DNA of 64,000 nt from Sanderia malayensis. Taxonomy: Eukaryota > Cnidaria > Scyphozoa > Semaeostomeae > Pelagiidae. Positions within the stretch are counted from its first letter, which is position 1; every line of letters starts with the position of its first letter. Positions 25,301-40,161 of this stretch are shown in pieces. The stretch spans positions 4,631,080-4,695,079 of the forward strand of contig RQOL01000466.1 of assembly GCA_013076295.1 (NCBI GenBank), given 5' to 3'. A program made the translations under genes and the position numbers. The notes beneath the pieces are model-generated. The model saw only the letters and a list, made by a program, of their open reading frames with translations. It was not told the origin of the DNA and did not search any database.

Positions 25301-28300
25301 AAAAGAAATTATCAATTTTACATGCTGAGTTGCTTTTTCTTTCGTAGATTCTTGCTGGTGTTGAACTCGTGAGCGCGTTTAACTCAAGAAAAGCCCTAAT
25401 CATGAAACTCTACCCCAGCGGTTCGCTTCTTCAATACCTCCTGTCGCATGTTTTGAATTGGGATGAAATGTTCAAACTGATATCTTCACTTGCGAATGGA
25501 GTTGCTTTCATCCACGGGGAAATCGATGAATATAGTAAGCTTTGAATAAATATGTGACACGTGAAATGATACAAATGCTCGGATTTTCTGAGATCGCATG
25601 GTTTTATTTCATATGACGAGAGCTTTTATTGTAACACAGCGCCTCGTGCATCTGTACTCTTAGAGCAATACAAAATCAATTGTTTTTTAACAATATGGAA
25701 GTGTTGAATTTGCAGGCTCTTATATGTGGGGCGTTTACTGTAGTCCCTATCCAGGCCTATACAGCCTGTAGAATTGCATAGAATTTAATTTAAGACTCAT
25801 TACAAATGGAGCTTTCATCACATCTCGACACATAAGCGTGTTGTTGCTGGATGGAGGCGTTTGGATGACAATGTTTATAGCCTGAGTTTTTTCATTTCTT
25901 TTGTTATGTTTGTTCCTTAGATCATGCCAGCAGAACTGTGATTGTGCATCGTAACCTGAATAGCTGTAACGTGTTGGTCAATGAGGATGGAACATGTGCG
26001 TTGGCTGGTTTCGATTTTGCTGTTCATATTACTGGGCAAGAAATTCAAGAAAAAGTACAGGTGACAAATTTGAAATACTTGGAGTCAATAATAAATAGAT
26101 TATCTAGGTTGGCCCATAACTGTCACGCACATTTAAGGTTAAATAAACAGAATTTAAAAGTAACAACGTTAAATACAATGTCTGCAGCAAAAACAACAAG
26201 TTCATTGACACAAAGACAATATATTCACCCATAAAGGGTCGAGACATTAATGAATCTTTGTCGAAAATTTTCAAGACACTCTTGCAGTTTTTTATTATTA
26301 TAATAAAACCATGTGCTACACAATATAGTCTTAATTATGCTCTTGCTTGAAAATTTATGAAATTTTGAGTATCTCTCTGCCAAAAGAAGTTAGTCATTAA
26401 AACTTGTTTGATGTTAAGATATTGTTATGCAACTTTTGTTGTTTTGACCTACGCTTAAACTATTTCTAAAGGCCGGTTTGAACCAGCTGGTGTTTTTCAA
26501 AAATTTTCTCATTATAATTGGACAGTAAAATTCCGATAACTTGAACCAATTTGCATTTCCTTTGAAAGCTTTGCTAACACTTTCTCACCCTAACTCAAAC
26601 ATTTGTTAGCTCGAACCATTTTCATCCGTCCCTCAGAGGTTGTACCTCTAAAAACACTTGGACCACAATGAGCTACAGTTGTACTGTATTTCTCTCTCAA
26701 ATGTATATCATTTTTCATTTCTTTATTATATTGCTATATTCTTTGATCTTGTTTCTCTTTCATTGTGTATCTTGATACTATATTGTTGGATCAATATTTA
26801 GGAGAAATAAATGAATATTAGCACGAACTATTTGGTTGCTAACTTCGAGATGAAGACGACATTTTAGCGACAATTTAGTTTCCTGCCATCGATTAGCGAT
26901 AAAAATGGTACCCGTTCCAAATATATAGGGACGATATTTATTGTTTTGTGATGCTTATATTTATTCCATTCCAGCATGGCAATTTGCTTTATACACCACC
27001 AGAGGTTTTGTCTAATTCCGTCAATTGGCACGATCCCGAATCGTCTTTGAAGCAAATCGATGTTTACTCTCTCGGCCTGATATTCTGGGAAATTGTCAGA
27101 AGATGTCACTGTTTCTACACAGGTAGGCTCACCAGTAGTCAACGACATGCAGCGCACAAAGCAAGCGCGAAGAATTTCATTTATCCATTGTTATGTAATG
27201 ACTTGTGTTTGTATTAACTGACTTCTACGTTGTTTTCAGACGGAAAGGTTCCACCGGCGACTGTTCCGTATGTTTCCGAGCTGGGAGAACGACCGAGCTC
27301 TGCATCTATTCAAGAACACATTTCAAAGCAGCGACGGCGACCTCAGTTCCCATCCCCGATGGAATCACCAGATAGGGTAATGATATGATTAAATCCACTC
27401 TTTATTGCTTTGCTGATAGTTTTTAGGAGGATAATGTTAAATTGCAGTGTCCAAAGCTTACAGGAGTCCAAAGGTGACCATTTCCTGCTATTTAGCACCA
27501 CTACACTCTATAAGAACCAGTAAATTTTTGCTGAGGCTTAGATGTTCTTATTTTTTCTATTGTTCTAAACGATGGACTATTGTTTTCTCTATTGTTCTCC
27601 ATTTTAAGTCGAGCCTCAGTGTTCTTATAAAGTGTGTTCTTATAAAATGTGTTCTTATAAAGTGTGTTCTTATAAAAGAGTGTGGTCGACCGCAATGTGC
27701 TTTAGTCTCTAACTTTTTGCCTCTAGTTATCATAGGACCTGTTGTCAAATATAAATGACAACATTCAATCACATCAAATAAAGATATATGGGCTTCCAAG
27801 CACGCTAAACACCCATTTTTTTGAAGCACTTATTTCAAAACATACCGTTTTAATCAAATGCTGGATGCTTTAGTCCTGATTATTGGTTTTACATCACAGC
27901 AGAGCACTCATTTTAACAATGTTAACAGCTAGTTTATCCCACATTGCATGCTTTGCCTTGCAGAGCTTCTGTTTACTGAAAAACACTATCGAAGAATGCT
28001 GGGACGTGGAACCAGAGGCCAGATTGACAGCCCTGTGCGTTGTAAAGAGAATGCAAGAGATTCAAGACGCAAGATACGCACAGGTGGCCACAGACAACAA
28101 GCAAGAACGAGTAGCAACAGCAACAACAGGTACACGATGCATTATTCCCTGCGATGTTGCGGAATTCGCATCACCGGAATCAATGACAGCTTTTGACGCA
28201 GGAAGCAGTGTTTTATCTCTTGTCAGCCTGAGCACCGATAACGTTTTCAACTGCACCCACACATTAAATGCAAACCATCGTGCTGACATTGACAAAAGGA

Positions 28301-28377
28301 GCGAGACGAAATTAGCAATGGCTGGTACTACAGTGCAAGATGTAAAGTACTTTCACAATGATTCTACTGTCGTGTGA
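22301..28377 (+). CDS. BMPR2: BMP type II receptor-like protein with predicted inactive kinase domain
   Basis: Eight exons splice in frame to 632 residues: 22301-22343, 23813-24250, 24825-25216, 25348-25534, 25921-26060, 26975-27122, 27240-27376 and 27964-28377. Exon 1 encodes a signal peptide (MFCALLLLAQLASQ). The ectodomain has the three-finger receptor pattern with GCW at about 88-90 and CCCRGIACN at about 125-132. One transmembrane helix spans about 176-199. The kinase-like domain matches BMPR2 in many blocks (NVLVNEDGTC, SLKQIDVYSLGLIFWEI, TIEECWDVEPEARLTA). The beta3 lysine (AVKIF, K263) and alphaC Glu (E276) remain. The glycine loop has only one of three glycines (NEGAFS, 243-248), HRD is HRN (N365), DFG is GFD (383-385), APE is PPE, and the activation segment is about 8 residues short. 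The C-terminal tail is about 100 residues, far shorter than in human BMPR2. Exon 1 is the least certain piece, with donor GTTTGT and a 1.5-kb intron. Confidence 0.88.
26514..26692. mobile_element. degenerate pogo/mariner-like inverted-repeat element
   Basis: Begins ACAGTAAAATTCCGATAACT and ends in CAATGAGCTACAGTTGTACTG, with internal runs such as AACTCAAACATTTGTTAGCTCG typical of short non-autonomous elements of this class. It lies in the receptor intron between 26060 and 26975. Compare the copy at 54211-54400. Confidence 0.45.
27505..27680. mobile_element. inverted-repeat element copy with internal 16-17-bp tandem repeats
   Basis: Contains TATAAGAACCAGTAAATTTT, CTATTGTTCTAAACGATGGA and GCCTCAGTGTTCTTATAAAG, as in the other copies of the family. 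Four tandem copies of GTGTGTTCTTATAAA occupy about 27617-27676. It lies in the BMPR2-like intron 27377-27963. Confidence 0.6.
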
Positions 28378-29802
28378 GTAGTGGGGCCCGCTTTTGATTA
28401 ACGCTCTGGTGTTCATGCAGTTAATGGATGCTACTACGCAGCGCAGCTCTGATATTTGAGTTATTTGTCCGTTTAGCTTACCACTTACTAGCAGTGCAGT
28501 GAAAACTCGCATATAAGAACCTACAAGTTTTGCTCCCAGTCCATTGTTTAAAACAATAGACTATTGTTTTATTTTTTGAGCAGCAATATCAGCCTGGAGA
28601 GTCGCTATCCACTTATTCCTATGTGCGTGTATTCACTGTAACCTGTTTCTCGTAGATCTGTAGAATTCGTATCTCTAATTGCGTAGATGGGTGCAATCCC
28701 AGAGGAAGTGGCACCACGAAAAGGTTCTTAGTCTAATAGTTCTTACATGCTGTGTTCACTGAAGTTCTAGTAGTAGTAGCTGATTTAAATAGTCGAGTAG
28801 GAAGAGCAGTATTAGTAGGTTAAAGTAATAGTGAAAATAGTCGTAGAGCAATGAATTGTTTTTTGGTGACGTGTTACACCATACTGTGTCATCAATGACG
28901 TCAGCTGGTCGTAGATCATTTTAGTCTGTAGACATTCAATTCAATGCATAATAATGTAGTTGCACACAGAATAGATAGATAGATTTACATAGACTCCCTA
29001 GGATTATAGTATTATTAAGTATTAGGAAATGTTTTGTGAAACAAATATCCATACATAAAAACGCCTTTGCACAAAGTGCGTGGCACAAGAGGCATGAATG
29101 CACCAATCCATCCATCCACTTCATCATACAGTACAGACATTTTGTTTCAGTTGATTTAAGTTGTGCTTTTTGTGTTGGTTAGGTTAAGTTTTCTTTTTTT
29201 TTCAATGTAATTAACGCAGTGTTTATTAGTAATGTAAAATCTACTGTTATGACCTGTTTCAAAATCATTTCGCTCAGCAAACAAAGTCTATTTGTTTTTT
29301 TGGATTTTTTCTATTAAATCTGTAGAACTTGAAAGAGCAGGTTATCAGGGTTAGAAACATCTGTTTGTCCTGGGGATGAAAAAAGGATAAATACTGTTTT
29401 TCTCCTGCGATCAATCTGTGACTTTTTATACAAGATATTTGTCTGAAAAGAACTATCCAAAACTAAAATCTGCATTTGTTCATCTGGTTTCCTTTTTCAA
29501 ATGAGAGAAATATATTAAATACTGATTAATATTGGGTAACCTAAACCCAACAGTGAATTTTTTGTAGAATACAAACAATGTTTATGAAATAATATGTTTT
29601 GGGGTAAACAGCATTAGATTTACAATCAAATCCATTTTAACACAAAAAAATGCTTGAAATATCAACAGTTTTTACAGAGCCTAACTATTCAGTTCATTTG
29701 TGCACCCCTTAATGCAAATTTGTAGCTACAAGCAGCAGTAAGTTCTGAATGATATGGTTTGTGCCAACCCTGTCTTTTGCAGTATCTTGTTTTGCCCAAA
29801 AG
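28378..29802. other. convergent 3' region between the BMPR2-like and CDK2 genes
   Basis: Holds 3' UTR sequence of both genes and a degenerate inverted-repeat element copy at about 28500-28610 (TATAAGAACCTACAAGTTTT, ACAATAGACTATTGTTTT). No other gene is recognised. Confidence 0.5.
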
Positions 29803-31662
29803 TTAGCCAAATTTCGATGTGTGGTCCATTGTTGTAAAGTATGGCTCATTCAGAGCATTCCTGGCTGATATTCTCTTTGTTGGTTCGTAAACCAGCATCT
29901 TCTATGATGTAAGGAGAGAACATTTCAGCAAGGTAGCAAATCATATTACCTTGTAATGGCAAAAAATAAAGAAGATTGCTCATGAGCTTGTCCTTACTTT
30001 GAGCAACTTGATTCCTTCTGGTTCAAGCTGTGGCACAATTGTTTTCAAAGCCTGCGATTTCCATTTTGGAAACTCTGATTTGTATTCTTTGAGTTGTACA
30101 ACGCCGGGCCACACGCTTTCATCTGGAGTGCCCAGCGTTCTAAAAATTCAAACAAGCACATATCAGTTACAGAATAACTGAGACAGTAATGTTATAAGGA
30201 AGTTGTACACATTCACACAATTACCGGAATATTCTATAAAGTTGGTCAATCTCTGAATCGCCGGGGAACAAAGCTTTTCTTGTTATCTGCAAAAAAGAAT
30301 TCAACAATTGATGTGGGACAGCATGCAATACAATTAACAATTGATGTAGGGCACCATGCAACACAATTAAGCACATGGGTACATAGGATGGGTACAACAT
30401 ATCCACCTACACCCCACCCATACAGAATCTTACCATTTCTGCAAAAATGCACCCAATACTCCATATATCAATTGAGCATGAGTAGAACTTGCAGCCAAGA
30501 AGAATCTCAGGTGCTCTGTACCAAAGGGTGACAACCTCGTGCGTGTAGGTTCGTAGGGGAATGCCAAATGCTCTTGCCAGACCAAAATCTGCTAATTTGA
30601 TGTTGCCTTGCGTGTCAATGAGAAGATTCTGAGGCTTTAGGTCTCTGTGGAGTATCATGTGTGCATGACAGAAAGCTATTCCGCTCAGCAACTGATGAAG
30701 ATAGCTCTGCAAAATACATTAGGTGGACAACATCATGAACTATATTCTCATTGAGTCTCTATTTCTATTTATATACCTTGGCAGTCAAACTGGCTATTCA
30801 AGTAAAATGCATGAACAAGGTGTCTTATCAATGTGTGTCCCACCTTTACTAATGGTAGTGGCAGTCCACCAGGGGGAGCAGTGTCAAGGTATTTCTTCAA
30901 ATCCTGACTCAGGTACTCGAATACCAAGAAGAGTTTCTTTTCACTGTAAATTACATCAAGCAGCCTGTGAAGAGATGCATGCGAAATATTTCAGCACAAA
31001 TATGTTAACAAAAAGCAGTGAAAGGAAGCAAGAGACAAGACACTTGGTGAAAATTCATTTGTAAGTATGGATATACTGTAATACTTTGTTTAAGCCCAGC
31101 TTTGAATAAGCCCCCCCCCTATCTCGAAAAATCCCCCGTTTTAAACATCGAGTTTTGAATAAGCCCCAAGGGGTTTAATCGAATTATTACGATAGATAGA
31201 TAGTTTAAGTAAATGAAAAATAATAATATAATCATAATGTACATTTACTTGCCTGACAATACTTGCATGTGCTAGTTCTTTGAGCAATGCAATTTCTCTA
31301 ATTGCAGTACTTGGAACACCATCCGTTTCCCTGTGAAGAATTTTTGTTAAATGGAAATTAACATTCCAGAATATTAACCGAGATTAGCTCTTCGTCAACA
31401 CACTACATATGGTACAATAGATCTTTGGCCTACAACTGTCAGGTCCCAAGAAGTTAAAATTTAGTCAACCCTCGAGTGAATTAATAGCCGAACAGTATAA
31501 ATCCTTAAATAGTTTCTTTACGAAAATGTTTTGACTGTACACTTACGAGTCCAGCCTGATCTTTTTCAAAGCGACAAGTTTTCCGGTGCTTTTTTCTTTT
31601 GCCTTGTAAACAATTCCATAGGTGCCTTCGCCAATTTTCTCCACTCTTTCAAAACCGTCCAT
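29803..31662 (-). CDS. CDK2: cyclin-dependent kinase 2
   Basis: Seven exons on the minus strand, 31662-31547, 31330-31253, 30964-30844, 30706-30434, 30286-30225, 30139-29998 and 29901-29803, give exactly 296 residues. Numbering matches human CDK2: glycine loop GEGTYG 11-16, K33, PSTAIRE 45-51, HRD 125-127, DFG 145-147 and activating T160 in [20 protein letters not shown]...[20 protein letters not shown] and [13 protein letters not shown] favour CDK2 over CDK1. The kinase is activated by cyclin E or A and drives S phase (established knowledge). The donor after 31253 is GC rather than GT (AG|GCAAGT), the only non-canonical site I needed. All motifs needed for catalysis are present. Confidence 0.95.
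31080..31185. repeat. dispersed AATAAGCCCC-type repeat in a CDK2 intron
   Basis: Contains GAATAAGCCCCCCCCCTATC and GAATAAGCCCCAAGGGG. Related segments occur at about 32600-32680, 34670-34720, 43545-43720 and 59995-60150. Confidence 0.6.
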
Positions 31663-31964
31663 ATTTTACAAGTATTAAATAAATTATTACAGATATGTGT
31701 GAGCAAAAACCAAATTAACCGGTCCAAAAAAGTGTCCCTTGAGCATCAACTCTTATTCCAATCTCTCCTCGAGATTAAATCTCATAATTTTTCACCCTTT
31801 CCACGAGTAGTCGACAAATGAAATTTCAAGTAAATATTTAAACAGTAATTTAACTTGTTTGCCAGCTCAAAGAAAAGAAGCCAGGAAGGTAACTTTTTCC
31901 CAATTTTAAGAAACTGTTGAAATTTTTCCTTCCAGAAGTCTGCTCTTCAATGAGTCTTTTTCGC

Positions 31965-32009
31965 GGTAGATGATTTTTAGGATGCATCGAAACCGATCTG
32001 CTCGTACAC
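31965..32009. repeat. 45-bp inverted duplication, left arm
   Basis: These 45 bases are the exact reverse complement of 33484-33528. They begin GGTAGATGATTTTTAGGATG. Sequence outside the 45 bases is only loosely similar. Confidence 0.9.
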
Positions 32010-33483
32010 CAAGTTCTCGTCGTATGACGATGATCCAACCGAACGGTGCGACGAACAAAGAGTATCGTTTTCGTCGGAGTTGACTTTGCATGGCAGCAGA
32101 TATGAATGGCGGAGAGAAATTGGTTCTCTTGCTGAGTAAATTGACATGCCAGTAGATTTTCATGATAATGCTAGCATTATTGATGTTTCCTGCAGATGTT
32201 ATATTCTGCATACAATGTGCTATGATATCTTTTGGGCGATTACAAAGATATTGTGTCACTTTACATATCTGCATACCGTCAGTAAACTGGAAGTTGACTT
32301 GATAATACACAATCACAATACCTTACAGAAAATAAAGGAGAATTTAGAATGATTTGTTCTATTCTGATTTTGTGCATACAAATATTTAATTACTAAATCT
32401 CATCTGTATTGAGTTTCTGTTAATCCCTATGATTGATGACGTCACAGAAAAATCGATAGCATCAACAAAACTCAAAGCTGACACTTGTGTGGAGTCAGGT
32501 CAACCAACACCAAACTTGTCAAAATAACATCATAAAAGTCAAACTTCCGGTTGAGATTTCAATTTTGGTGACAGCAGAATTCACAATCTGCATGTCGTAA
32601 ATCCTCGAATTAGCCCCCTGGGGGCCTATTTATTTTTGGAGGGAGCTTATTGCAGGGGGTGGGGGGCAATTCGACGATTGACCAGGGCTGCCATTTTTGC
32701 TTTTTCTAAGCCAAATTCCAGAAATTTGGCTTTTTTAAAAAGTGCTTGGCAAAATTTTATTTGGCTTAGACCTGAAATTTGGCTTAATTTGGCTTCTTCC
32801 AGAAATTTGGTTTGCTAATTTGAATTTTCAAGGTCGCTGTGGTGAGGATTTTCAGTAACGGAAAGGATATTCAGGTTGTTCAATGCAGAAAAAATGCACA
32901 CGGAGGGCTCAAATCATGGGTGAAACCGTGTGCATTCTTTAAATTCTGAACAATCATGTGATACTTCTTTTATTCTCTTGTATTTTGATGACATCACTAC
33001 ACCTCGTTTTCAGGTTCTATTGTTTTGGCTCTCTTTGGCAATATTTCATAACCCATCCATTTGGCTTTTGTGGGCCACTCTAAATTTTCCTTGAACTTTG
33101 TTTTAAGTTTTATTAATTGCTCCGCACGATTTTTGTTCTTGTCTTTATTTTTGGAATACTGAATGAAAAATAAAACAGACAAACTTATGCTGGAATGTTC
33201 AGGGCCCCTGATCTTTGTTGACTCTGGGCATAAAGTATCTGAGTCTAAAGTATTAGGTATCCACATAAGTAAAAGACACCATATCTAAAACAAATCAATT
33301 TGTTGGACCTATGGGTTGTTGTATTTGGGTATTCAATGCAAGGGATACAAATGAAGTTAGGCCGAAAGATTTCCAAAACGATCACAAACACATCACAGCT
33401 CAAAGCATTCTCGCCGCTTTATTCGTGAAGATCGATTCTCGGTATTCGCTCGGTGGTCTACTTCGTCGTAAAACGAAAAAGCT

Positions 33484-33528
33484 GTGTACGAGCAGATCGG
33501 TTTCGATGCATCCTAAAAATCATCTACC
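33484..33528. repeat. 45-bp inverted duplication, right arm
   Basis: Exact reverse complement of 31965-32009, begins GTGTACGAGCAGATCGGTTT. It lies about 350 bp upstream of the PSMD11 start codon. Confidence 0.9.
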
Positions 33529-33882
33529 CTTTTTCGCGGGGTTTTGTTTTCGCAGCCTCGATTTCGCGTTTAAAGTGAAGAAGTTTTCACTTCTGACCAC
33601 CTTTATTTTTGAACTCAAACTCCTTCGCACAAATAAAATCCAAATTGTTTGCGTTCAGCACATCAAATGAATATAATTTATAGATAAATTAAAATGTGCA
33701 AAAGAAATAAAGAACAAATGCACGACGTTTCAAGCTTTACTCGTCTTCAGATGTATCCTTCGCACAAAGCACGACACTGCGCAGGAGCCTGGTTTAAATG
33801 ACGTAAAGGCATCAATGCTTTTTGTCTCCTTTCCACCGGGCCTAGGCAATCTTAAATTCCCTGCCACAAAGATAAAAGAACG

Positions 33883-39524
<5,642 letters not shown>

Positions 39525-40161
39525 CTGTCATAACATTCCTAGCCTTGCAAAGACTTTCTTGCACTTTCTAAATTGTTTTCGAGACCTCACATTTTGATAT
39601 TTGAGCTTAGACTATGTTTCTGCGTATTACTTTGGTCTTAATTTTATGACATTACAGCTACATGTTTGAATATCTGTTATGAGTAATTCAGTAAGGAACT
39701 GTGACTATGATTAAATGGATGAATGTGAATTTATATTGATTAAATATATCTTGTTCTATTTTTAAAAAGAGTCAAGAAGCAAAGAAGAATTGATGCATAC
39801 AAGTGAAATGTATGATAATATGTTTGAGTTTAAATCGTTATAATCGTTATAAATTGTGCAGTGTTTTAATCTTTTACATTTTTTATTGCAGACATGCTAT
39901 ACGAAAATGGAGTGAAAGATATTATGATGCAAATTGCAAAAACAATGCACAGCTTAATCATAGATATTGAAATTCCACAGAATGGACAGGCAAATGAGAA
40001 GAATTTAAAAGCTTAAACAAAGTGGGTTGCCAGCAAAGTTATTTCTCTGATAGCAATTGCACAAGGCATTATGCATGAATGAAAGATCCCTTTATTCATT
40101 CACCAGAGAATCGTTGTCTTCGAAGCCACAGCCAAAGTATTGTAAATGAGATTTTATTTTG
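39525..40161. other. convergent 3' region of PSMD11 and channel gene A, with a candidate extra exon
   Basis: ATTAAA at 39739-39744 could end PSMD11 transcripts. On the minus strand AATAAA (40158-40153) lies just after the channel gene A stop codon. A candidate terminal exon at 39892-40016 (+) lies between them. Confidence 0.5.
39892..40016 (+). other. candidate alternative last exon downstream of PSMD11
   Basis: A good acceptor (TTTTTTATTGCAG) is followed by 125 bases open to a TAA. The reading phase fits the PSMD11 donor at 39163 exactly (AAT G|AC), which would replace the normal C-terminus with 41 residues starting DMLYENGVKDIMMQIAKTMH. This would remove the GILDQG segment and the conserved C-terminal helix. 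It could equally be a chance frame or belong to another gene. Confidence 0.3.

Larger units (their letters stand above)
31663..33882. other. divergent upstream region between CDK2 and PSMD11
   Basis: Both genes read away from this 2.2-kb stretch, so it should contain both promoters, though I see no clear TATA or initiator. It also holds a perfect 45-bp inverted duplication, tandem AAATTTGGCTT motifs at about 32700-32815, and AATAAGCCCC-like sequence at about 32600-32680. Open frames here on the minus strand look like chance. Confidence 0.5.

Noticed and set aside
22301..28377. Idea that the receptor is a decayed pseudogene
   Set aside because: All eight exons keep frame and splice sites and most structural blocks are conserved. 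The damage is confined to catalytic positions, which fits a pseudokinase better than random decay.
31906..32316. 136-codon minus-strand frame upstream of CDK2
   Set aside because: It runs through the 45-bp inverted duplication, and the matching arm gives a similar peptide (MHPKNHLP) on the other strand, so it follows the repeat rather than a gene.
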